From an uncultured Comamonadaceae bacterium (GTDB lineage Bacteria; Pseudomonadota; Gammaproteobacteria; Burkholderiales; Burkholderiaceae_C): 5,878 nt of DNA. A model generated the notes under the pieces. It did no database searches and had not been told where the DNA came from. It saw only the letters and a list, made by a program, of their open reading frames with translations. A program made the translations under genes and the position numbers. Shown here piece after piece: positions 1-5,576 of the stretch. The stretch lies in assembly GCA_937893415.1 (NCBI GenBank), contig CALBWZ010000197.1:1-5878 (forward strand). The letters are read 5' to 3'. Position 1 is the first letter of the stretch; the number at the start of each line of letters is the position of its first letter.

Positions 1-115
1 ACTGGTTGCCCGGGCCCACGACGTTGGCCTCTAAAGCTTCTAACAGCGCCAAGTGTTCCTTGATTGATACCGGTAGTTTGGCGGCGCGCATGGCATAAAA
101 AAATTGCGTCAGCAT
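1..115 (-). CDS. VWA domain-containing (CoxE-like) protein, N-terminal fragment
   Basis: Only the first 38 codons are present; the gene runs off the left edge. Translating the minus strand from the ATG at 115-113 gives a peptide beginning MLTQFFYAMRAAKLPVSIKE, followed by a leucine/alanine-rich helix and a VVGPGNQ end. This resembles the N-terminus of the roughly 390-residue VWA/CoxE-like proteins encoded next to MoxR ATPases in many betaproteobacteria, which typically start with a phenylalanine/tyrosine-rich helix followed by an AKLPVS-like motif. Family role: a metal-ion-binding VWA partner of a MoxR ATPase, thought to help mature or assemble other proteins. The VWA domain with its MIDAS motif would lie outside the window, so the assignment rests on the N-terminus and on the MoxR gene two positions upstream. 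The start lies 20 bp after the acetyltransferase stop. I see no good Shine-Dalgarno sequence, which suggests coupled translation. Confidence 0.72.
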   Translation of the reverse strand, partial: MLTQFFYAMRAAKLPVSIKEHLALLEALEANVVGPGNQ

Positions 116-135
116 GGCATAGTCATTGTCTGTAT

Positions 136-765
136 TTATCGCGGCTTATTAAGCTGGAAGTCCAAGTGGGCTCGTACCGTGGGCCATTCGCTGGCAGTGA
201 TGCTGTACACGCAGGTGTCACGCAAAGTGGTCCCGTGCAAGGGGTTGTGCGCCAACTGGTGGCTGCGCAGGACACCGTCAAGCTTTGCACCCAAGCGCTC
301 AATCCCCTTGCGACTGGCATGGTTCATGAGGTGCGTACGAAACTCAACAGCAATGCAGTTAAGTGTGTCAAAAGCATGCGCCAGCAACAACCGTTTACAC
401 GCCGTGTTTAAGGCACTGCGTTGAGCCGAAGCGCGGTACCAGGTGCTGCCAATTTCGACGCGTCGGTTGCTCGCGTCAATGTTCATGTAAGTGGTCATAC
501 CAACCGCTTTGCCACAATGAAGGCCGGACAGGTTGCTGATAACGACAAACGGGTTCATGCTGCCAAGCACTTGCAAAGCCAGTCGCCTGTCGATCTCACC
601 TGCCATGCCTTGTTCGTTTGGAATCGCGGTAAACCACAATGCGCTCAAGTCGCCGTCGTTGGTGGCTTCTTGCAAATCGGTGGTGTGCGCGCGCGCCAGT
701 GGCACTAGGCTGACCACTGCGTGATGCAGCGTGGTGGCTTGGGTAAACGGATTGGAAGGCGTCAT
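136..765 (-). CDS. GNAT family N-acetyltransferase (RimJ/RimL-like)
   Basis: A 209-residue protein of the Gcn5-related acetyltransferase fold, which moves an acetyl group from acetyl-CoA to an amine on a protein or small molecule; the substrate cannot be told from the sequence. Visible landmarks are an LVPLARAHTTDL start of the fold (residues 20-31), an ALWFTAIP segment (42-49), the central strand VEIGSTWY (103-110), the acetyl-CoA-loop region with QRSALNTACKRLLLAHAF (115-132), and the C-terminal strand/helix VEFRTHLMNHASRKGIERLG (140-159), where N148 and the following helix match the usual RimJ/RimL pattern. The R/Q-x-x-G-x-G/A loop is not canonical: QRSALNT replaces it. I recall QRTAxNT in relatives, so this is probably a subfamily trait rather than damage. 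The gene starts 8 bp after the MoxR stop and ends 20 bp before the VWA-like gene, so it is probably co-transcribed with both. There is no strong ribosome binding site. Confidence 0.85.
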   Translation of the reverse strand: MTPSNPFTQATTLHHAVVSLVPLARAHTTDLQEATNDGDLSALWFTAIPNEQGMAGEIDRRLALQVLGSMNPFVVISNLSGLHCGKAVGMTTYMNIDASNRRVEIGSTWYRASAQRSALNTACKRLLLAHAFDTLNCIAVEFRTHLMNHASRKGIERLGAKLDGVLRSHQLAHNPLHGTTLRDTCVYSITASEWPTVRAHLDFQLNKPR

Positions 766-773
766 AGGACGTG

Positions 774-1643
774 TCAGCGGTTTCTGTTGTTCATGAACAC
801 CAGTTTTTCAAACAAAGTGACGTCCTGTTCGTTTTTCAACAGCGCGCCAACCAGTGGTGGCAGGCTTATTTTGTCATCGTCACTTTGTAGGGCGGACATG
901 GGAATATCTTCGGCCACCAACAGTTTGAGCCAGTCTATAAGCTCAGAGGTGGTGGGCTTTTTTTTGATGCCAGGCAATTTCCTGATGTCGTAAAAGGTTT
1001 TGAGTGCAACGGCTAACAGTTCTTTTTTTAGCTTTGGAAAGTGCACCTGAACAATTTGCTCCATGGTGTTGGCTTCTGGAAATTTGATGTAGTGAAAAAA
1101 GCAGCGGCGCAAAAATGCGTCGGGCAGTTCTTTTTCGTTGTTGGAGGTAATAAAAACCAAAGGCCTGTGCTTGGCCCTAATGGTTTGACGCGTCTCGTAG
1201 CAGTAAAACTCCATGCGGTCAATTTCGCGCAACAAGTCATTCGGGAACTCGATGTCGGCTTTGTCAATTTCGTCGATTAGCAAGGCAACGGGCTCTTCGG
1301 CCGTAAAAGCTTGCCATAACACACCTTGCAAAATGTAGTTGTGTATGTCTTTAACGCGTTCGCCTCCGTCAATGTCACCAAGCTGGCTGTCGCGCAGACG
1401 GCTGACTGCATCGTATTCATACAAACCTTGCTGGGCTTTGGTGGTGGACTTGATGTGCCACTGCAGCAGGGTTAGCCCCAGTGCCTCTGACACCTCCTCA
1501 GCCAACATGGTTTTGCCAGTACCAGGTTCGCCTTTAATGAGCAATGGGCGCTTCAGCGCCATGGCGGCATTGACCGCCAGCATGAGATCTGGCGTTGCAA
1601 CGTAATTTTCGGTACCTTTGAATTTCTGAGTCATGTTGTTCAT
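774..1643 (-). CDS. MoxR-family AAA+ ATPase
   Basis: A 289-residue, full-length MoxR-type ATPase, a cytoplasmic AAA+ machine that usually works with a VWA partner to activate, fold or metallate client proteins. Visible motifs are Walker A GEPGTGKT (residues 38-45), Walker B LLIDEID (121-127), the sensor-1 region VFITSNNEKELPDAF (163-177) and the arginine pair LRR (178-180) expected for the arginine finger. The C-terminal lid region (about 190-285) includes an LPGIKKKPTTSELIDWL stretch (223-239), typical of this subgroup. It is the first gene of the leftward run and is followed 8 bp later by the acetyltransferase. The start at 1643 was chosen as the first methionine; a second ATG three codons in (MTQKFKGTENY) is equally possible, and neither has a clear Shine-Dalgarno sequence. 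The client protein is unknown. Its divergent neighbour is a cytochrome, but that alone does not make the cytochrome the client. Confidence 0.93.
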   Translation of the reverse strand: MNNMTQKFKGTENYVATPDLMLAVNAAMALKRPLLIKGEPGTGKTMLAEEVSEALGLTLLQWHIKSTTKAQQGLYEYDAVSRLRDSQLGDIDGGERVKDIHNYILQGVLWQAFTAEEPVALLIDEIDKADIEFPNDLLREIDRMEFYCYETRQTIRAKHRPLVFITSNNEKELPDAFLRRCFFHYIKFPEANTMEQIVQVHFPKLKKELLAVALKTFYDIRKLPGIKKKPTTSELIDWLKLLVAEDIPMSALQSDDDKISLPPLVGALLKNEQDVTLFEKLVFMNNRNR

Positions 1644-1676
1644 TTGGTTGTTGGTTTGGGCGCGGCGAACAGTCTA

Positions 1677-1682
1677 TATAAT
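1677..1682 (+). promoter_or_regulatory. candidate -10 element (TATAAT) in the divergent MoxR/cytochrome region
   Basis: A perfect TATAAT lies on the plus strand about 62 bases before the cytochrome start, inside an AT-rich patch (1675-1690). No good -35 hexamer stands 16-18 bases upstream; the best matches are poor TTTGG-type sequences. The same patch read on the minus strand contains TATTAT (1683-1678), one mismatch from consensus, so it could also serve the MoxR operon. The position in the divergent intergenic region supports a promoter here, but which direction it serves is a guess. Confidence 0.35.
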
Positions 1683-1712
1683 AAATTTTAGATTGAAGAC
1701 AATTCCGCATTT

Positions 1713-1728
1713 ATTCACGCTTGTGAAT
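1713..1728. repeat. inverted repeat ATTCAC-GCTT-GTGAAT upstream of the cytochrome gene
   Basis: A perfect inverted repeat with 6-base arms and a 4-base centre, ending 16 bases before the cytochrome c4 ATG. As DNA it has the size and symmetry of a dimeric regulator's operator. As RNA, if transcription starts just downstream of the TATAAT at 1677-1682, it would form a small hairpin with a GCUU loop in the 5' leader, near where ribosomes load. The sequence shows only the symmetry; neither role is demonstrated. Confidence 0.45.
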
Positions 1729-1744
1729 CAGTCATTGAACCACT

Positions 1745-2419
1745 ATGAACCAACTGTTAGACACTATGTTGCCCCGTTTTGTCGCCATGGCGACCCTCTT
1801 TGTTGCCAGCTTGGCCAGCGCCCAAGCCCTCACAGGTGATGTGATCGCCGGCAAAGGTAAAGCTACCATGTGTATTGGTTGCCACGGCATCGTCGGTTAT
1901 CAAAACGTATTTCCTGAAGTGCATAAAGTGCCTAAAATTTCTGGCCAATCTGCCCAGTACATTGAATCGTCACTCAAGGCTTATAAAAAAGGTGACCGCA
2001 AGCACCCAACCATGCGTGGTGTTGCAGGGTCTCTAAATGAGCAGGATATGGCTGATTTGGGCGCTTTTTACGCGCAGCACAGTACTGAGCCCGTTGTACC
2101 TGAGATGGTGGTAGCCGCCAACGATGCAACAGCAGCATTGCTGGCCAAAGGTGGTTGTGTAGCCTGCCATGGTGACAATTACAGCAAACCGCTAGACCCC
2201 AGTTATCCCAAGCTGGCCGGCCAACACGCCGACTATTTGTATGTGGCCTTGAAGTCCTACACCATTGAAACCAATGCCAATAGCAAATTGGGCCGCAACA
2301 ACGCCATCATGAGCGGTATTGCCAGCCAGTACTCTCTTGCTGAGCTCAAAGACATCTCTATGTATTTGTCCAAGTTGCCAACAGAAATGGCGGTTGTTCC
2401 GCAGTCGAGGTTCCGTTGA
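1745..2419 (+). CDS. cytochrome c4, di-haem c-type cytochrome, exported
   Basis: A 224-residue periplasmic electron-transfer protein with two cytochrome c domains. The N-terminus is a Sec signal: a hydrophobic stretch (about residues 9-25, RFVAMATLFVASLASA) followed by ASAQA, so cleavage is likely after residue 26 or 28. Haem-binding motifs are CIGCH (43-47) and CVACH (138-142). The expected methionine axial ligands are M90 in PTMRG and M189 in AIMSG, and each domain carries the family's K-x-x-GQ-x-x-Y segment (KISGQSAQY 64-72, KLAGQHADY 156-164). The duplicated layout and length match cytochrome c4, which passes electrons from the bc1 complex to terminal oxidases. The start at 1745 gives a complete signal peptide; an in-frame ATG at 1766 would shorten its n-region and remains possible. 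Neither has a strong Shine-Dalgarno sequence. The gene is a single transcription unit: divergent from the MoxR operon and followed by a terminator. Confidence 0.93.
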   Translation: MNQLLDTMLPRFVAMATLFVASLASAQALTGDVIAGKGKATMCIGCHGIVGYQNVFPEVHKVPKISGQSAQYIESSLKAYKKGDRKHPTMRGVAGSLNEQDMADLGAFYAQHSTEPVVPEMVVAANDATAALLAKGGCVACHGDNYSKPLDPSYPKLAGQHADYLYVALKSYTIETNANSKLGRNNAIMSGIASQYSLAELKDISMYLSKLPTEMAVVPQSRFR

Positions 2420-2466
2420 CCACTTTCTCAGCCATAGGCACACCTTGGCTTTAGCTTGCGTAGGCT

Positions 2467-2505
2467 AAAAAACCACCTAGGCACAAGCTGGGGTGGTTTT
2501 TTTTT
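2467..2505. terminator. bidirectional rho-independent terminator between convergent genes
   Basis: An A-tract (2467-2472) runs into CCACC (2473-2477), then a loop of about 14 bases, then GGTGG (2492-2496) and a run of nine T (2497-2505). The stem can be lengthened by pairing A with T at its base. Read rightwards it ends the cytochrome transcript 48 bases after its stop; read leftwards the A-tract becomes a U-tract and it can end the DUF1841 transcript. The loop is rather long and the GC part of the stem is only 5 bp, but the placement between two convergent genes is what such a signal needs. The rest of the 2420-2537 gap shows nothing else I can identify. Confidence 0.78.
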
Positions 2506-2537
2506 GCCGCCGCTAAAGTGCCTGACGCACTGGTTGG

Positions 2538-2984
2538 TTAATCCGCCGTAGCCAATTGCCGCACATGGTCTATGTAGGCCTGACCGTCTGGCGGGCGCCC
2601 ACTTCGCTGGCTGTCCCACACCATGCGGCCCAAGCAATCCATCACCTTATGATGCGCTGCATGCAAGTCCCCTTTTTTGGCCGCCAATAGCTCGACGGCT
2701 TGGCGTATGCCCGGGGGCTGGTCAATCGAGCATTGCTCACTCACACTCAAGTGCATGGATACATGCAAGAAGGGGCTCTCGGTTGCGCCAGCGGACGTGT
2801 CGCCCCCAGCTGCAAGTTTGGTCAAAGCGCCAGCCTCGTCGGCAAAGTCTCCAGCGTATTCGGGGTGCAAATCCATCCACATAGCGGCCAAAGTTTCAAT
2901 TGCCTCTAACGGCTGGTTGGCGTGGTGTTTTTTGTAAGCGCCGCAAAAAAAACGGCGCACGTCGGCTTGGTTTGGCGCAAACAT
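2538..2984 (-). CDS. DUF1841 family protein, function unknown
   Basis: A 148-residue soluble protein that I recognise as DUF1841, a small family found mainly in betaproteobacteria and related groups, with no known biochemical role. Family landmarks in order are the N-terminal FAPNQADVRRFFCGAYKK (residues 2-19), PLEAIETLAA (25-34), the LHPEY motif (39-43), SPFLHVSMHLSVSEQ (70-84), SIDQPPGIR (86-94), and a C-terminal HHKVMDCLGRMVWDSQRSG (111-129) helix. The conserved histidines in LHPEY, FLH, MHL and HHK could suggest metal binding, but that is inference only. The glycine/alanine/threonine stretch at about 57-69 looks like a variable loop. There is no signal peptide or membrane segment. The gene is transcribed alone, convergent with the cytochrome and divergent from the thiolase. 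No clear Shine-Dalgarno sequence precedes the ATG. Confidence 0.88.
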   Translation of the reverse strand: MFAPNQADVRRFFCGAYKKHHANQPLEAIETLAAMWMDLHPEYAGDFADEAGALTKLAAGGDTSAGATESPFLHVSMHLSVSEQCSIDQPPGIRQAVELLAAKKGDLHAAHHKVMDCLGRMVWDSQRSGRPPDGQAYIDHVRQLATAD

Positions 2985-3013
2985 ATTGGGCTGTGTGTAA
3001 ACGGTTGGTTTTG

Positions 3014-3036
3014 TTTGACGCGCATTTGACTGCGCA
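3014..3036 (+). repeat. short tandem repeat upstream of the thiolase gene
   Basis: Two adjacent copies of nearly the same sequence: TTTGACGCGCA (3014-3024) and TTTGACTGCGCA (3025-3036), differing by one inserted T. Each copy contains a good -35-like hexamer (TTGACG, TTGACT). The repeat lies about 85-108 bases before the thiolase ATG, in the divergent DUF1841/thiolase region, so it may be a regulator site or a promoter part. Confidence 0.45.
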
Positions 3037-3054
3037 AGACTGTGTAGTTATGCA
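3026..3054 (+). promoter_or_regulatory. weak candidate promoter for the thiolase operon
   Basis: TTGACT (3026-3031) matches the -35 consensus at five of six bases. A 17-base spacer then leads to TATGCA (3049-3054), which matches only the TAT half of the -10 consensus. It would give a leader of about 60 bases before the thiolase start. The -10 is poor, so the promoter may need an activator, or it may lie elsewhere in this 137-base gap. Confidence 0.28.
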
Positions 3055-3121
3055 TAGTGTAAGGTGCCTCACTTGGCATTGCGATGCACTGTTTAGATGT
3101 ACTTTTAATGAGACCGTATTC

Positions 3122-4339
3122 ATGACCCAGTTAGACGACACCCAAGCCTACATTTGTGACGCTATCAGAACGCCTTTTGGTCGTTATGGCGGCGCTTTGT
3201 CTAGTGTGCGCGCCGATGACTTGGCGGCCATACCGCTCAAGGCGCTGATGCACCGCAACCCCAGCGTTGATTGGTCTACAGTCGACGACGTGTTGATGGG
3301 TTGTGCCAATCAAGCTGGCGAAGACAACCGCAACGTGGCGCACATGGCTTCTCTGTTGGCAGGTTTTCCTATAGAGGTGCCTGGGGCCACCATCAACCGT
3401 TTGTGTGGGTCAGGCTTGGACGCTGTAGGCAGCGCTGCGAGGGCGATTCGTGCGGGAGAGGCTGGTCTGATGTTGGCTGGTGGCGTAGAAAGCATGAGTC
3501 GGGCTCCTTTTGTGATGCCAAAAGCCACCACAGCATTTGCCCGCAACAACGCGGTGTTTGACACCACCATCGGGTGGCGTTTTGTGAATCCACTGATGAA
3601 GGCCCAGTACGGCGTAGACAGCATGCCTGAGACGGCAGAGAACGTGGCCAAAGACTTTGGTATTTCGCGCGCGGACCAAGACGCTATGGCGCTGGCCAGC
3701 CAAACCAAGGCCCTTGCAGCGCAAGCCAAAGGCTTCTTTAAAGATGAAATAACACCCGTACGCATCGCGCAGCGCACGGGCGATGACATTGTTGTAGATA
3801 CAGACGAGCACCCACGTGCGACCACGCCAGAGTCATTGGCCAAGCTCAAGCCCGTGGTCTTTGATGGCGGCACAGTCACTGCTGGCAATGCCAGCGGTGT
3901 CAACGACGGTGCCTGTGCCTTGTTGTTGGCCAGCGGTGCACAAGCCAAGGTCTTTGGCCTCGTGCCCAAGGCGCGTGTGGTGGCCATGGCCACGGTCGGC
4001 GTGGCGCCACGCATCATGGGTATGGGACCATCACCTGCGGTGCGCAAAGTACTGGCTTTGGCCAAATTAGGTTTGGCAGACATGGATGTGATAGAGCTCA
4101 ACGAGGCGTTTGCTGCACAGGGTTTGGCGGTGCTGCGCGACCTAGGGCTGGCAGATAACGACCCACGTGTTAATCCCAACGGCGGGGCAATTGCACTGGG
4201 CCATCCGCTTGGTGCCAGCGGTGCACGTTTGGTTACCACGGCCATGTACCAGTTGCACAGAACGGGTGGGCGTTTCGCCTTGTGCACCATGTGTATTGGC
4301 GTGGGTCAAGGCATTGCATTGGTGATTGAACGGGTGTGA
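3122..4339 (+). CDS. pcaF: 3-oxoadipyl-CoA thiolase (beta-ketoadipyl-CoA thiolase)
   Basis: A 405-residue thiolase that splits 3-oxoadipyl-CoA with CoA into succinyl-CoA and acetyl-CoA, the last step of the beta-ketoadipate pathway (PcaF) and of phenylacetate degradation (PaaJ). Family signatures are the opening AYICDAIRTPFGRYGGALSS (9-28), nucleophile C95 in INRLCGSGLDAVG, GGVESMSRAPF (120-130), the TTIGWRFVNP segment (148-157), NEAFA (327-331), H361 in GHPLG, and C391 in CTMCIGVGQG (388-397). RYGGALSSVRADDL and TTIGWRFVNPLMK are what I recall as typical of the oxoadipyl-specific branch rather than of acetoacetyl-CoA thiolases. The reading frame stays open back to 2900, but those 74 upstream residues are not thiolase-like and overlap the divergent DUF1841 start, so the ATG at 3122 was chosen; a weak GAG (3110-3112) precedes it. 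It leads the operon and overlaps the permease by 4 bases. PcaF and PaaJ cannot be told apart here because no other pathway genes are in view. Confidence 0.92.
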   Translation: MTQLDDTQAYICDAIRTPFGRYGGALSSVRADDLAAIPLKALMHRNPSVDWSTVDDVLMGCANQAGEDNRNVAHMASLLAGFPIEVPGATINRLCGSGLDAVGSAARAIRAGEAGLMLAGGVESMSRAPFVMPKATTAFARNNAVFDTTIGWRFVNPLMKAQYGVDSMPETAENVAKDFGISRADQDAMALASQTKALAAQAKGFFKDEITPVRIAQRTGDDIVVDTDEHPRATTPESLAKLKPVVFDGGTVTAGNASGVNDGACALLLASGAQAKVFGLVPKARVVAMATVGVAPRIMGMGPSPAVRKVLALAKLGLADMDVIELNEAFAAQGLAVLRDLGLADNDPRVNPNGGAIALGHPLGASGARLVTTAMYQLHRTGGRFALCTMCIGVGQGIALVIERV

Positions 4340-5085
4340 TTACCGAGCCATTGTTCTATGCCGCCGCTGTTCCTGCGGTGTTGTTAATGGGCTTGAGTAA
4401 AAGTGGTTTTGGTTCGGGTTTTGGCAGTTTGGCTGTTCCCATCATGGCATTGGCCGTGACAGTGCCTCAGGCCGCGGCGATCTTTATGCCCATTTTGTTG
4501 CTCATGGATGTGCTGGGCATAACGGCCTTTCGCAAGCACTTCCAATGGTCACTTATTAAGTTGTTGATCCCTTTGGGCTTACTGGGTACCGTTGTTGGTA
4601 CGCTCACATTCAAGCACCTGTCGCCACCCGCCGTGTCGGTGATTGTGGGCGTGTTGACCTTGCTGTTTCTGGCGCATCGCTTGTACTCACAACGTTGCGC
4701 AGCCAGCCGAAAACCGTTGCCACAAGCAGCTGGCGCAGTGTTGGCCGTGGTGTCCGGTTTCACCAGTTTTGTGGCACACGCAGGTGGCCCACCCATCAAC
4801 GCCTATGTCATGGGCTTGCGTCTGCCGCCTTTGCAGTTCACGGCCACCATGGCGGTATTTTTCTTTGTGATTAATTTGAGTAAATGGCTGCCTTACAGCT
4901 ACTTGGGTTTGCTCAGCTGGGACAATATCAGCACCTCATTGGCGCTGCTGCCTTTGGCTCCTATAGGGGTGTGGGCAGGGGTGCGTATCGCACACCGTAT
5001 TCAGCCTGCAGTGTTTTACCGTTTGATAGAAGTGGGCATGTTGCTGACAGGCCTCAAGCTGGTGGCAGAGTGGCGGTGGTTATGA
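4336..5085 (+). CDS. TauE/SafE family membrane transporter (permease)
   Basis: A 249-residue inner-membrane protein of the TauE/SafE (DUF81) family, linked in studied members to export or uptake of sulfite, sulfoacetate and other small organic anions; the substrate here is unknown. Hydrophobic segments suggest about eight membrane helices (roughly residues 7-20, 33-62 as one or two, 73-92, 98-115, 131-148, 168-183, 200-218, 226-243). Family marks are the glycine-rich GFGSGFGSLAVP (24-35) at the first repeat and GFTSFVAHAGGPPINAYVM (141-159) at the second, consistent with the internal duplication of the family. The start is GTG at 4336, overlapping the thiolase stop TGA in a GTGA junction. It is preferred because it keeps the first helix whole; the next in-frame ATG (4387) would remove most of it. 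The overlap implies translational coupling, so the protein may move an acid related to the thiolase pathway, but that is inference. Confidence 0.88.
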   Translation: MITEPLFYAAAVPAVLLMGLSKSGFGSGFGSLAVPIMALAVTVPQAAAIFMPILLLMDVLGITAFRKHFQWSLIKLLIPLGLLGTVVGTLTFKHLSPPAVSVIVGVLTLLFLAHRLYSQRCAASRKPLPQAAGAVLAVVSGFTSFVAHAGGPPINAYVMGLRLPPLQFTATMAVFFFVINLSKWLPYSYLGLLSWDNISTSLALLPLAPIGVWAGVRIAHRIQPAVFYRLIEVGMLLTGLKLVAEWRWL

Positions 5086-5094
5086 CTTACAACT

Positions 5095-5098
5095 GGAG
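5095..5098 (+). promoter_or_regulatory. Shine-Dalgarno GGAG for the MaoC-like gene
   Basis: GGAG lies 7 bases before the ATG at 5106, in the 20-base gap after the permease stop. It is the only clear ribosome binding site in the window and supports that start. Confidence 0.7.
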
Positions 5099-5105
5099 AT
5101 AAACG

Positions 5106-5561
5106 ATGAGACGATTTGACACACTTGACGAATTGGCAGCCTGCGTAGGGCAAGACGTGGCGGTCAGCGATTGGGTTTGCATTGACCAAGCCATGATTGA
5201 TGCCTTTGCTCACGCCACCGGCGACCACCAATGGATTCACACAGATCCTGAGCGTGCTGCGAAGGGGCCTTTTGGCACAACTGTGGCGCATGGTTTTTTG
5301 ACCCTGTCGCTGTTGCCCAAGTTCTTTGACACCACCTTCGACATACGTGCAAGTTCTCTGGGCGTGAACTATGGCTTGAACCGTGTGCGCTTCATGTCGC
5401 CAGTACCCGTGGACAGCCAAGTGCGTGCGCATCTGCATCTGCTGTCTTGTGAATCTATTGCGGGTGAAGGCGTTCAGTTGACTTGGCGGGTCAGTGTGGA
5501 GCTAGAGGGCAGTGACAAGCCTGCGTGCGTGGCTGAATCAGTGGTGAGGCGCTACCCTTAG
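5106..5561 (+). CDS. MaoC/NodN-like acyl-CoA hydratase (hot-dog fold)
   Basis: A 151-residue single-domain hot-dog protein of the MaoC dehydratase family, NodN-like subgroup; members hydrate trans-2-enoyl-CoA to (R)-3-hydroxyacyl-CoA or act on related thioesters. The hydratase-2 motif is visible: FAHATGDHQWIHTDPERAAK (34-53), with catalytic-type D40 and H45, followed by the helix GTTVAHGFLTLSLLPKFF (57-74). The second half gives NYGLNRVRFMSPVPVDSQVRAHL (88-110), the usual strand carrying the RFxxPVPV motif. Length matches the family's usual 150 residues, so the protein is complete and has no fused domain. It is the third gene of the thiolase operon, 20 bp after the permease, with a good GGAG site. 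Together with the thiolase it suggests acyl-CoA breakdown; the exact substrate cannot be read from sequence. It ends 15 bp before the convergent receiver-domain gene, with no visible terminator between them. Confidence 0.9.
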   Translation: MRRFDTLDELAACVGQDVAVSDWVCIDQAMIDAFAHATGDHQWIHTDPERAAKGPFGTTVAHGFLTLSLLPKFFDTTFDIRASSLGVNYGLNRVRFMSPVPVDSQVRAHLHLLSCESIAGEGVQLTWRVSVELEGSDKPACVAESVVRRYP

Positions 5562-5576
5562 ACGCTTGGTTTCTCG

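Noticed and set aside
64..424. Two overlapping plus-strand open frames of 106-115 residues
   Set aside because: They lie opposite the GNAT and VWA-like genes, show no family motifs, and read as low-complexity antisense translations.
2900..3121. 74-residue N-terminal extension of the thiolase frame
   Set aside because: It overlaps the oppositely transcribed DUF1841 start, has unusual cysteine- and tryptophan-rich composition, and the thiolase fold begins right at the ATG at 3122.
3410..3811. 133-residue minus-strand open frame inside the thiolase
   Set aside because: It is another antisense shadow, with no plausible start signal or domain.
3310..4290. 326-residue minus-strand open frame across the thiolase
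   Set aside because: It is the antisense shadow of a coding gene with strong codon bias; it is rich in alanine, serine and proline and matches no family I know.
5016..5438. 140-residue minus-strand open frame opposite the permease end and MaoC-like gene
   Set aside because: The plus-strand genes here have clear family motifs and a ribosome binding site; this frame has none.
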